From Corynebacterium diphtheriae (GTDB taxonomy: Bacteria > Actinomycetota > Actinomycetes > Mycobacteriales > Mycobacteriaceae), in NCBI RefSeq assembly GCF_001457455.1, contig NZ_LN831026.1, positions 620,001 through 684,000 of the forward strand: a DNA stretch of 64,000 nt, in the 5' to 3' direction. Made by a program: the position numbers and the translations under genes. The notes below the pieces were generated by a model. It did not search any database. It saw nothing but the letters and a program-made list of their open reading frames with translations, and was not told the DNA's origin. Positions 33,986 through 42,971 of this stretch are shown one piece after another (the first letter of the stretch is position 1; every line of letters starts with the position of its first letter).

Positions 33986-36949
33986 TTGGCGACCGGTTTT
34001 ACGCGCCCAGCTGCTGCACCGAAGCGGCCGCAACGGCGGTTAACGTGGTTGATTCCACTATTGATGATTTTGGGAGCGCTCGTTCCTACCGTTGTTGGCC
34101 TCTATACCGACTGGTTGTGGTTCGGTGAAGTTGACTTTAGGGGGGTGTTTAACAAGGTCATTGCCACCCGTATTGGGCTCTTTGTCGGATTCGGCTTACT
34201 TGCCGGAATCGTGACATTCCTCGCTGGCTGGTTCACATACCGTGGCCGTCCAGATGAACTCGAGTTCTTCGACCCTGACAGCCCCGTTGTGCAATACCGA
34301 GCAGCCGTAGAAAAGGGAGTGCACCGCTTCCTCGTCGTGTTGCCTGTAGTCATCGGCATTGCCGCAGGATTCCTTGGCCAGCAGGCATGGCAAACAGTTC
34401 AGTTGTTCTTCAACCGCCAAGACTTCGGGGTTTCTGATCAACAATTTGGGATGGACTACGGCTTCTACGCGTTTACGCTGCCGGCATTACGTCTGGTAGT
34501 TAGTACGTTCTCTGTTTTGCTGGTCGTAGCATTCCTCATTGCGTTGGTAGGGCACTACTTGCTGGGTGGCATTCGTGCGGGTAACCAAGCCGCAGGGGTA
34601 AAAGGATCGATCACCAACTACGCCAAAGTACAGCTTGCTGTTACTGGTGGGTTGTATTTGCTGGTTCGCATGGCTAGCTACTGGTTGGATCGATACTCCT
34701 TGTTGAATAATTCCCACGAAACTTTCACCGGTGGTAGCTACACCGACATCAATGCTGTGTTGCCTGCCAAGATTGTGCTCTTGGTTATCTCAGCAGTCGT
34801 GGCAATTTCGTTCTTCTCTGTCATCGTGACCAAGGACCTGCGTATCCCCGCTATTTCTACAGTGCTGATGATCGTGAGCTCGTTGGCTATTGGTAACGCT
34901 TGGCCAATCATGATGGAGCGTTTCTCTGTTTCCCCAAACCGTGCCGAAAAAGAATCGGAATACATTTCCCGCAATATCGAGGCAACCCGCTACGCTTATG
35001 GCATTACCGACGATGCCGTGACCTACAAGGACAACTGGGGTGCCAAGGGTGCTTCCTCAGAAAAGGTCGCTTCGGATTCTGCAACGGTGAGCAACATTCG
35101 TCTGTTGGATCCAGAGATCATTTCTCCAACGTTTACCCAGCAACAGCAGCTGCGTAACTTCTATGGATTCCCCAAGTCGTTAGCGATGGACCGTTACGTT
35201 ATCGACGGTGAACTGCGCGACTTTGTTGTGGCTGCCCGCGAGCTAGACCCCAATGCGCTGAAAGAAAACCAGCGTGACTGGATCAACCGACACACTGTGT
35301 ATACCCACGGCAACGGAATCGTTGCAGCCCAAGCAAACCAGGTTGATGAGGTTGCGCGCGATGTCGGATCAGCCCGTGGCGGATACCCCGTCTACACAGT
35401 CTCTGATCTGCAGACTACGGATAAAGAAGCTCAAGAACTCGGCATCGTAGTCAAGGAACCTCGTATCTACTACGGTCCAGTGATTGCTTCTGCTACTGAC
35501 GGCGCGGACTACGCCGTAGTGGGCTCCGAGAATGATTCATCGGTGGAATACGACACTGATTCCTCCACCTACACTTATCAGGGCCAAGGTGGCGTGAATA
35601 TCGGCAACGTGATCAACCGTGCGGCATTTGCCATGCGTTACCAGGAGCTAAATCTCATCCTGTCGGATCGTGTGAACGGCAATTCTAAGATTTTGTACGA
35701 CCGCGATCCTCGCGAACGTGTTCACAATGTCGCCCCTTGGTTGACCACAGATTCCACCACCTACCCAGCTGTGATTGATGGCCGTGTGAAGTGGATCGTG
35801 GATGGTTACACCACACTGACTTCCTTGCCTTATGCTGAGCGCACGTCGCTATCAGAAGCAACGAATGACACCACTGCTCAAGTAGGAAACAGCGCCCAGC
35901 GTTTGGTCACCGACAACGTTGGTTACATCCGCAACTCGGTGAAGGCAGTCGTGGACAGCTACGACGGCAGCGTTGACCTTTACGAGTTCGACGAAAACGA
36001 CCCAGTGCTTAAGGCATGGAAGGGGGTTTTCCCAGACACAGTGAAGGCAAAGTCTGAGATCTCCGAAGAGCTCATGAATCACCTGCGCTACCCAGAAGAC
36101 ATGTTCAAAGTGCAGCGGAAGATGCTTGCGCGTTACCACGTTGATGATGCGCGCGACTTCTTTACCAACGACCGCTTCTGGTCTGTTCCTTCTGATCCTT
36201 CCGCAACTGAAGGTCAAAAAGACGTGGCACAGCCGGCCTACTATGTTGTCGCTGCCGATCCAGACACGGGCAAGCCTAGCTTCCAGCTGATTACGCCATT
36301 CCGTGGCCTCCAGCGCGAGTACCTCGCGGCGCACATGTCGGTGAGCTCGGATCCAGATAACTACGGCAAGATCACCGTGCGTGTGTTGCCAACAGACACT
36401 CTGACGCAGGGTCCAAAGCAGGCACAGGACACCATGATGTCATCTGATCAGATCGCATCTGATCGCACATTGTGGAAAGATACCAACGACCTGTTCAACG
36501 GCAATTTGCTGACACTGCCAGTGGGTGACGGTGACATCCTTTATGTGGAGCCTTTGTACTCCCAGCGTAAGAATCAAGCGTCGGCATTCCCTAAGCTGTT
36601 GCGCGTTCTGGTTTCGTACCAAGGCAAGGTGGGTTACGCTCCGACGATCGCAGAAGCGCTCTCGCAGGTAGGTATTGACCCCAAGGAAGCCCAGGATCTA
36701 GGAGAAGCTAAGGGACTCAAGCCGGAGTCCCAGAACAGGGACAAGCCAGAAGACAAGGAAGGAAAAGTGCCAAGTACTCCTTCCGCCCCTGCATCGGGTT
36801 CAGGCACGACCGGTGAAGCCATTGGCAAGATTAACGACGCGCTGAACAAACTACAGTCGGCAAAGAACGGCTCGAATGAAGAGTACGGGCGTGCTCTTGA
36901 CGAGCTCGACAAAGCAGTGGAGGAATACCGCAAGGTTGCTGGGCAGTAG
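33986..36949 (+). CDS. UPF0182 family large membrane protein
   Basis: A 987-residue protein of the UPF0182 family (Rv3193c type). The N-terminal third has about seven transmembrane helices (for example TWLIPLLMILGALVPTVVGL and VFLVVLPVVIGIAAGFL-like segments). A large extracytoplasmic domain follows, and then a charged, Ser/Gly-rich tail ending in a predicted helix (EEYGRALDELDKAVEEYRKV). TTG start at 33986 follows AAGGAG. Function remains unknown in all species. The tail is highly polar and probably flexible. Confidence 0.9.
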   Translation: MATGFTRPAAAPKRPQRRLTWLIPLLMILGALVPTVVGLYTDWLWFGEVDFRGVFNKVIATRIGLFVGFGLLAGIVTFLAGWFTYRGRPDELEFFDPDSPVVQYRAAVEKGVHRFLVVLPVVIGIAAGFLGQQAWQTVQLFFNRQDFGVSDQQFGMDYGFYAFTLPALRLVVSTFSVLLVVAFLIALVGHYLLGGIRAGNQAAGVKGSITNYAKVQLAVTGGLYLLVRMASYWLDRYSLLNNSHETFTGGSYTDINAVLPAKIVLLVISAVVAISFFSVIVTKDLRIPAISTVLMIVSSLAIGNAWPIMMERFSVSPNRAEKESEYISRNIEATRYAYGITDDAVTYKDNWGAKGASSEKVASDSATVSNIRLLDPEIISPTFTQQQQLRNFYGFPKSLAMDRYVIDGELRDFVVAARELDPNALKENQRDWINRHTVYTHGNGIVAAQANQVDEVARDVGSARGGYPVYTVSDLQTTDKEAQELGIVVKEPRIYYGPVIASATDGADYAVVGSENDSSVEYDTDSSTYTYQGQGGVNIGNVINRAAFAMRYQELNLILSDRVNGNSKILYDRDPRERVHNVAPWLTTDSTTYPAVIDGRVKWIVDGYTTLTSLPYAERTSLSEATNDTTAQVGNSAQRLVTDNVGYIRNSVKAVVDSYDGSVDLYEFDENDPVLKAWKGVFPDTVKAKSEISEELMNHLRYPEDMFKVQRKMLARYHVDDARDFFTNDRFWSVPSDPSATEGQKDVAQPAYYVVAADPDTGKPSFQLITPFRGLQREYLAAHMSVSSDPDNYGKITVRVLPTDTLTQGPKQAQDTMMSSDQIASDRTLWKDTNDLFNGNLLTLPVGDGDILYVEPLYSQRKNQASAFPKLLRVLVSYQGKVGYAPTIAEALSQVGIDPKEAQDLGEAKGLKPESQNRDKPEDKEGKVPSTPSAPASGSGTTGEAIGKINDALNKLQSAKNGSNEEYGRALDELDKAVEEYRKVAGQ

Positions 36950-37087
36950 CAATTAGTTGCTATTGCTCGTGAAGCAATCGAGCTCGAAACATCCGGTGAA
37001 CAGCGGATTTGTGTTGTTTGCCGGATGTATGTAAAGTTACATCCCGTTGCAGAGAACAGTAACAAAAAAATTGTTCTTGGCATCCGT

Positions 37088-37161
37088 CGCGGGGTGGAGC
37101 AGCTCGGTAGCTCGCTGGGCTCATAACCCAGAGGTCGTAGGTTCGAATCCTGCCCCCGCTA
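37088..37161 (+). tRNA. Initiator tRNA-Met (CAT)
   Basis: Acceptor arm CGCGGGG pairs with CCCCGC, leaving C1 opposite T72, the unpaired first position typical of initiator tRNA. The anticodon CAT is at 37122-37124, within a stem CTGGG/CCCAG containing the three G-C pairs of initiators. The T arm is GTAGG-TTCGAAT-CCTGC. The 3' CCA is not encoded. Confidence 0.95.
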
Positions 37162-37172
37162 CTAAGTTGGAA

Positions 37173-37215
37173 CCCCCAGTTCGCGAAAGTGAATTGGGGG
37201 CTTCTTGCTTTTTGG
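37173..37215 (+). terminator. Terminator after tRNA-Met
   Basis: CCCCCAGTTC at 37173-37182 pairs with GAATTGGGGG at 37191-37200 (one G-U pair), loop of 8, followed by a T-rich tail (CTTCTTGCTTTTT). It starts 11 bases after the tRNA end. Confidence 0.85.
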
Positions 37216-37470
37216 TGCATATGCTCAAGTCCTCCGCACCTATAGTTCGGCGTATTGCTCTTATCGCAGCCCGAGTAACTGGCGCTCCTATGTGGGGGCC
37301 ATCCCAAAGTCTTGAACGAAAATCGGGGGCTAGGCACGGTATAGCTATCAACCCAGCGGGTGTAGGTAGGAAAGGATGGTGCTCTCTTGTGTCTTGCTCC
37401 GTCCCGCTTTCCTTTTGCCTATTCGCCTTTCACCAGACACAACCTACCTAATTAAGCCGAATTCATAATT
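37216..37470. other. Gap without recognisable gene
   Basis: About 255 bases between the tRNA terminator and the 3' end of the GltS pseudogene. I see no credible reading frame, RNA structure or repeat here. Confidence 0.5.
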
Positions 37471-38647
37471 TTACGAAGCCCTGACTTTCGATTTCTTCGG
37501 CATTATCATCGGCGGAATCAGCAGAGCCAGGCCACCGAATAGCCACACCAGTCCGGCGATGATGGCGATGGGAGCGAGGATGGCCGCCGCGATTTCGAAG
37601 GGTGCGAAGCCGACGTAGGCCATACCGAATTCTTCGAGGGTGCCGGATTTCTGCTGCGGGTCCACAATCTTCAGGACGCCGATGCCCGTGGCTACGGAAG
37701 CGGTTGCCCAGCTTCAGCTGAATACGGCGCGCTCGAACCAACCATGTTCGATGACTCGTGGTGCGACGTAGAAGAACAACACCAGGCAGAAGGCCAGCCC
37801 CACGACGAACAGAATAATCAGCGGGAGAATGTAGGTGGCCACCACTGCTGGCACAATTGACGCGATGCCCACTGCAACTAGGAAGTCCGTCGACGCACCG
37901 GAGACTGAACCCATCAACTTCGTATCTAGGTAGTGCGGTGCCTTAATCAGGTGTAGCACACCTACTCCCGCCAGTGCCGCCACGTGCAGCGCGATCGGCT
38001 CAATTGAGGACGGGCTCGTGGTCGCGCGTCCCACGCTTGGTCGTTGGCCGGGAAGAGAGATGATACCGGTACGCATGTCCTCCGGTAGTTTATCCAAGGC
38101 AGGCAGCTCGTTGGTGCGCCCCTTCTTTGAACCCCAGCGGGCAAAGATAACGCCACCGACAATTGCGGAAAACATGCCCACCGCGGCGGCTGTAAGCCCA
38201 AACTCGTGGCCTAAGTCATGCCGGTCGAGTCCAGTGCGCCACCAACTGCTGCTGCCATACCGAAACCGCCGACGAAGCCGACGAGCAGCATGATGCCAAA
38301 CCGGTCCTGAGTATTGAACAGCGGGGCGAAAAGAATCACGCCAAGAAGTGCGAAAAAGCCCCACTGTGCCAAGTACATGCCCACGGAATAGGACCACATT
38401 GTTCGTGCACGCTGGCGAACCTTGGCATCGAAGTCCATTGTGAACGGAAGGGCACCGAAGACTGCGGTGATTAGAATCGTCGCATAGTCGCCGAAGTGCT
38501 CGATGAACTGGATGATCCCCAAAGCGTTGGGGCCTAGTAGCAAGTCGAGTAGGCCTGCAGTAATCGCCGCATCAAATTACCTATGATGAGCAGCAACGAA
38601 ATCCAACCGGTATCCATCAAGACGTCGAAGAGCGTGTAACCATCCAC
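37471..38647 (-). pseudogene. Sodium:glutamate symporter (GltS family), inactivated
   Basis: Pieces of one GltS-like symporter lie in two frames. The N-terminus reads GYTLFDVLMDTGWISLLLIIGN, then the frame breaks near 38568, where part of the first loop seems deleted. It resumes as AITAGLLDLLLGPNALG. A second frameshift near 38213 follows VGGALDSTGMT, and the sequence resumes as DLGHEFGLTAAAVGMF. A TGA at 37714-37716 interrupts AVFS-SWATASVATGIG, and the frame continues to MPKKSKVRAS. Three independent lesions make a functional product unlikely. GTG at 38647 after AGAAAGG is the probable original start. The symporter would have imported glutamate with sodium. Confidence 0.8.
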
Positions 38648-38821
38648 GGGAATTGATTACCTTTCTCGTTGGTGGGGTTTCACCAATTAGCAATCATGTG
38701 GATCGCATCGTCGATTCTTAGAAAAATTGGAATAAAAACATAGGAATACCTCACGATTGTACGGCAGTTACTGAGAGATTTTGTGGCTTCAGTCACGATT
38801 AAGTTCTTCGTATGCACGATA

Positions 38822-38857
38822 AAAGCCGCCTCCCCAGTACTTGCTGGGGAGGCGGCT
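38822..38857 (-). terminator. Terminator of the acyltransferase-protease operon
   Basis: A 15-bp perfect GC-rich stem (38822-38836 with 38843-38857) with a 6-base loop. On the minus strand it is followed by TTTTATC. It lies 22 bases after the protease stop. Confidence 0.85.
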
Positions 38858-38878
38858 TGTGGTTGTGGCTAGACGATT

Positions 38879-39889
38879 CTACTGTCGGCCATTCCTAATG
38901 CGCGACCAAGCTGCTGCGGCAACTAGGCCAACGCACGCGATGGCGAGGTAACCCCACATGTGATCGGCGCTGGTCTGAATGGTCTTTGGTGGAGCAGGAG
39001 TGTTCTCTGCGGTTAGGACGCTTTTTGTGTCGTGACCAGAGGTGACACCGTCAATCCAGTCGGCGGTGCCTGCGAGGGTAGTGATTGCCGCGCTGGGGGA
39101 GGGCAGGTCAGGGTCGCCATTGGCAGTTCCGGCGGTAGCAAGCCCGGCGAGCTTTCCATCGACGAAGAATGGGCCACCGGAGTCGCCGCCCTGCATACCT
39201 GCACCAGAGACGGAATGTGCGTCCAAGATGGCGCTTTGAATCATTGGCATCATGGCGCCGTCTGCTGGGATGCTTTCGGTTCCAGCAGGGATTGACTCAG
39301 TTTTGGATTCACTCGGAACAGCCTCACCTGGAGTAGCTCCTCCAGGCGCGGCCTCACTTGGAGTAGCTCCTCCAGGCGCGCCCTCACTAGGGGCTCCTTG
39401 AGAGGGGCCTCCGCCCAACAGTTCCTTGACGACCATCTTGGCCATCGGAAGCTGCCCGGAGCGTGCCAGGGACGAGCTGCTGCTCCAGCCGTAAAGAGTT
39501 CCCGTCTGCCCAGGTGTTGGGATATCGCGGGAGACTTTCGCAGGGGTTGCGTCAGTGACTTTCTCGGTCAAGTGAAGTAATCCTGCATCGGACACTGGAG
39601 ACAGTGCCCAAGAATCGGCATCGTAGACCTTCCCGCCAATGCGGGCCTGGGTTCCTTCGTTGTTCACAGACTCCAGGCAGTGGCGTGCAGTGAGCACCCA
39701 CTGATCTGCAACCAGCGTTCCGGTGCAGTCACCGAAATTGCCGATTTTGCCAATCTTCAGGGCGGCCACAGAACTGCTCTCAGCATTTGCGGGTGCGGGT
39801 TCGCCGAATTCCAATGCAAGAGCTGGGGCGGCAGATAGAAGCAGGGTGCTGCTAACAAGTGCTGCGATGGAAAAAGATGTTTTCTTCAC
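38879..39889 (-). CDS. Membrane-anchored trypsin-like serine protease
   Basis: A 336-residue secreted S1 protease. It has a Sec signal (SIAALVSSTLLLSAAPALA), His in VLTARHCLE, Asp in VSDAGLLHL and Ser in MQGGDSGGPFF. The C-terminus has a membrane anchor (YLAIACVGLVAAAAW) followed by a basic tail (SRIRNGRQ). A Gly/Pro/Ala/Ser/Glu-rich insert of about 60 residues containing 10-residue repeats separates the Asp and Ser regions. GTG at 39889 is 2 bp after the acyltransferase stop, so they are coupled. The larger upstream frame overlaps that gene and is rejected. Substrate unknown. Confidence 0.87.
   Translation of the reverse strand: MKKTSFSIAALVSSTLLLSAAPALALEFGEPAPANAESSSVAALKIGKIGNFGDCTGTLVADQWVLTARHCLESVNNEGTQARIGGKVYDADSWALSPVSDAGLLHLTEKVTDATPAKVSRDIPTPGQTGTLYGWSSSSSLARSGQLPMAKMVVKELLGGGPSQGAPSEGAPGGATPSEAAPGGATPGEAVPSESKTESIPAGTESIPADGAMMPMIQSAILDAHSVSGAGMQGGDSGGPFFVDGKLAGLATAGTANGDPDLPSPSAAITTLAGTADWIDGVTSGHDTKSVLTAENTPAPPKTIQTSADHMWGYLAIACVGLVAAAAWSRIRNGRQ
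39321..39390. repeat. 30-bp tandem repeat inside the protease gene
   Basis: Two adjacent 30-bp copies at 39321-39350 and 39351-39380 differ at one base; a partial third copy follows. They encode repeats of PSEAAPGGAT type in the low-complexity insert. Copy number may vary between strains. Confidence 0.75.
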
Positions 39890-39891
39890 GG

Positions 39892-40848
39892 TTATTTCCC
39901 TTTCCCAGAAGGAACAATGGCCTTGATTGCGGTGGCAACGAGTTTTTCGGCAGGGCCCTGTCCCACAAACTTCTTCCAGAGATTTGCGATGACGAGGAAG
40001 AATACGATGAATCCTGTTGCGGACATCGTGGAATGCAAAGTCACATTCTGCTGCCAATAAAACGCGGTGAGGACGTGCAGGATGTAAATGGTCAGCGACA
40101 TTGTTCCCATGGCCGCGAATGGGTAAACCGCGGTCGGGAAGCGGTCGCCTACGAACAGGCACAAATGCAGTACGATAGCGGCAACGGCGAAGGAGAGAAT
40201 GATTTCGCCGAAGACACCGGTATGTCCGGTAAATCGGAGCCAGCCAGCAATCTCGGGATCAAATCGGAAGTAAATGCCGACGGCTGTGATGACAACGCTG
40301 ACAGCGGTAACAATCCAACTCAACCGAGTATTAGCGCTGGTCTCGGAGGTGGAAGTGCCTTTAAGACGACCGCGTAGGTAGACGTCGTAAAGCAGCATGC
40401 CGCCGATGAAATATGCGATCCATGCCAGTAGCGGATAAATCTGTGGCAGCGTCATGGGCGCGTACTTAATTGTTGCGGCGATAGTTGCGGCGATGAAGAA
40501 GCCGACTCGCCACCAGGTTCCGAGTGCTGGCATCCAGGAAACCAACATCATTACCAGACCCATGACGACGAGGACTACTTGAATTTGTCCACCGACCGGC
40601 AACAAGGCCAAGCCGATGAGAATAATCAGAGCGCCGCGAGTGATGAGGCGCAAGAAAGTGGTGCTGCTGTAATTTCGGCCGATAATCATCATGGTGGCGC
40701 CGGCAATAATGGCGAACAATGATGAAGGCAGGCCGGAGAGCACAACCTTTGTGCTCCAAAGCAGTGAGGCCATATGGACAATGATCATGCCGATGATGGC
40801 GAGTGAGCGCGCTATATCAAGCCCCACAATTCGTGAAGGTTTATTCAC
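39892..40848 (-). CDS. Multispan membrane protein, acyltransferase / DUF418-like
   Basis: A 318-residue protein with about eight to ten transmembrane helices. The opening RIVGLDIARSLAIIGMIIVH is the signature seen in heparan-acetyltransferase and DUF418-like membrane acyltransferases (Asp, Arg and His in the first helix). It may transfer an acyl group to an envelope component. It is the first gene of an operon with the membrane protease. GTG at 40848 has AAGGAG about 11 bases upstream. The substrate and exact family are inferred, not shown. Confidence 0.7.
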   Translation of the reverse strand: MNKPSRIVGLDIARSLAIIGMIIVHMASLLWSTKVVLSGLPSSLFAIIAGATMMIIGRNYSSTTFLRLITRGALIILIGLALLPVGGQIQVVLVVMGLVMMLVSWMPALGTWWRVGFFIAATIAATIKYAPMTLPQIYPLLAWIAYFIGGMLLYDVYLRGRLKGTSTSETSANTRLSWIVTAVSVVITAVGIYFRFDPEIAGWLRFTGHTGVFGEIILSFAVAAIVLHLCLFVGDRFPTAVYPFAAMGTMSLTIYILHVLTAFYWQQNVTLHSTMSATGFIVFFLVIANLWKKFVGQGPAEKLVATAIKAIVPSGKGK

Positions 40849-41477
40849 CCCAGATTTCTCCTTTACTACAGCTTATCGGGAGGTGCTCTTTGGTAAAGAA
40901 GTATTCCCTATAAACGTCTTAATCAAAACGACTTCCTAGTTGTAACAACCGTATCTGACAATACATTAAGTGATTATGTGTAAAACACAGTGTTTTGTCT
41001 GTGTTTTCTCTGGGAAGCTAGCGTGTTCAAAGAGTCCAGGGGCACGCGTAACCTAGTGGCATGAGATCAATGCTGACGAGTTTCACCTGGTCCGAGGTGC
41101 CAAGTGTATTCGGCGCAGGCGAAGGGCGTGATGCAGTCTCAGCGGAATGCCATCGACGCTGGGCTTTTCCGAAACGATGTGCTTCGTATTTGTGCTGGAA
41201 CCGCGGCGATGTCAGTTTCTTGAGGGGATAGGTCTCGTTTATTTTTGGCGAGAAACAGAGCAATTGTGTGGGTTCATTCAGTATTTACAGCTTTAGTGAA
41301 AAAACTCACATCCGTGTTAAAAAGTGACAATTTCGAGGTTTGCTCATTGGGAAACACGTTATGACCACTTAAAACAAAAGTGGACATGGTCATATGTTTG
41401 GGTTTGGTTGGTTTTGTGATCTTTTCCTAGTGTTTTCAACGTGCGTTACAGGACAAAAATGCCTAAATTTGTGAGTT
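40849..41477. other. Intergenic region upstream of the transcarboxylase locus
   Basis: 629 bases between divergent operons. Seen: an inverted repeat AAAACACAG/CTGTGTTTT (40982-40990, 40999-41007), an unrecognised 56-codon ORF on the + strand at 41061-41231 (starts MRSMLTSFTWSEVPSVFGAG) that looks protein-like but has no clear ribosome site, and nested inverted repeats at 41361-41393. The rest is AT-rich and probably carries promoters for both operons. Confidence 0.5.
41361..41393. promoter_or_regulatory. Nested inverted repeats upstream of transcarboxylase 5S
   Basis: ATGACC (41361-41366) pairs with GGTCAT (41388-41393), and CCACTT (41365-41370) with AAGTGG (41378-41383). The site is 85 bp upstream of the 5S start codon. 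It could be a regulator-binding site or an mRNA leader structure. Confidence 0.4.
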
Positions 41478-42959
41478 ATGAGCCCGAGAAAAATTGGAGT
41501 GACCGAAGTCGCTCTGCGCGACGCACATCAGAGCTTGTTTGCAACCCGCATGGCCATGGAAGACATGGTTGCCTCATGCGAGGATATTGACAACGCAGGC
41601 TTTTGGAGTGTGGAGTGCTGGGGCGGCGCAACGTACGACGCCTGCATCCGATTCCTCAACGAAGATCCATGGGAGCGCTTGCGTACTTTCCGCAAGTTGA
41701 TGCCTAATTCGAAGCTGCAGATGCTGCTTCGTGGCCAGAATCTTCTGGGATACCGCCACTATGAGGACACCGTGGTGGACAAGTTTGTGGAGAAGTCAAA
41801 GGAAAACGGCATGGACGTTTTCCGTGTCTTTGACGCTTTGAACGATCCGCGCAACATGGAACGCGCTATGCAAGCGGTGAAAAAAGTGGGCGGCCACGCC
41901 CAAGGCACGATCTGCTACACCGTGTCGCCACTGCACACCGTAGAAGGATACATTGAGCAGGCAGGTCGACTGCTCGACATGGGTGCAGATTCCATTGCTT
42001 TGAAGGACATGGCTGCGCTTTTGAAGCCACAGCCTGCCTATGATGTCATTCGCGGTATCAAGGAAACCTACGGCGAAGACACTCAGATCAATGTCCACTG
42101 CCACTCGACCACTGGTGTTACCTTGGTGACCTTGATGAAGGCCATTGAGGCTGGCGCAGATGTTGTCGACACCGCAATTTCTTCCTTGTCGCTCGGCCCA
42201 GGCCACAACCCAACCGAGTCTCTTGTTGAAATGCTTGAGGGTACCGAGTACACCACAGATCTGGACATGGATCGTCTGATTAAGATTCGTGACCACTTCA
42301 AGACAATTCGCCCGAAGTACAAAGAGTTTGAGTCCAAGACGTTGGTGGATACCAACATCTTCCTTTCACAGATTCCTGGCGGCATGCTCTCCAACATGGA
42401 AAGCCAGCTCACCGCTCAAGGTGCAGGCGACCGTATCGATGAAGTGATGCGCGAAGTTCCAATTGTTCGTAAAGACGCTGGTTACCCACCACTCGTGACG
42501 CCTTCTTCGCAGATCGTCGGCACGCAGGCAGTGTTCAACGTTCTCATGGGCCGTTACAAGGTCATGACTGCAGAGTTCGCAGACTTGATGCTGGGTTACT
42601 ACGGCGAATGCATCGGTGAGCGCAACGCTGAATTGGTTGAGCAGGCAAAGGCTCAAACCAAGAAGGAACAGATCACCGTTCGTCCTGCAGATCTTCTCGA
42701 GCCAGAGTGGGATCACCTCGTCGAGGAGGCATCCAAGCTGGAAGGCTTTGATGGTACCGATGAGGACGTGCTCACCAACGCATTGTTCCCAGGTGTTGCA
42801 CCAGGGTTCTTTAAGACCCGTCCAGAGGGGCCAAAGAACGTGGGCAAGGATCCATCGAAGATCAAGACCCGCGATAACCAGGCGGTCTTGGAACCAATCA
42901 CCTACAAGGTCACCGTGGGCGGTCGCAGCCAGACCGTCAAGGTTGAGCCAGCTGAATAA
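41478..42959 (+). CDS. Methylmalonyl-CoA carboxyltransferase (transcarboxylase) 5S subunit
   Basis: The 493-residue protein closely resembles the Propionibacterium transcarboxylase 5S subunit. It starts with RDAHQSLFATRMAMEDM, contains the metal/carbamyl-Lys region DSIALKDMAALLKPQP and the metal-binding HCHSTTGVT, and keeps VTPSSQIVGTQAVFNV in the C-terminal domain. This subunit carboxylates pyruvate to oxaloacetate using carboxybiotin. There is no biotin carboxylase domain, as expected. ATG at 41478 has no obvious Shine-Dalgarno, and a TGA two codons upstream blocks an earlier start. It leads the four-gene locus. Confidence 0.93.
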   Translation: MSPRKIGVTEVALRDAHQSLFATRMAMEDMVASCEDIDNAGFWSVECWGGATYDACIRFLNEDPWERLRTFRKLMPNSKLQMLLRGQNLLGYRHYEDTVVDKFVEKSKENGMDVFRVFDALNDPRNMERAMQAVKKVGGHAQGTICYTVSPLHTVEGYIEQAGRLLDMGADSIALKDMAALLKPQPAYDVIRGIKETYGEDTQINVHCHSTTGVTLVTLMKAIEAGADVVDTAISSLSLGPGHNPTESLVEMLEGTEYTTDLDMDRLIKIRDHFKTIRPKYKEFESKTLVDTNIFLSQIPGGMLSNMESQLTAQGAGDRIDEVMREVPIVRKDAGYPPLVTPSSQIVGTQAVFNVLMGRYKVMTAEFADLMLGYYGECIGERNAELVEQAKAQTKKEQITVRPADLLEPEWDHLVEEASKLEGFDGTDEDVLTNALFPGVAPGFFKTRPEGPKNVGKDPSKIKTRDNQAVLEPITYKVTVGGRSQTVKVEPAE

Positions 42960-42971
42960 GGAGTTTGACTA

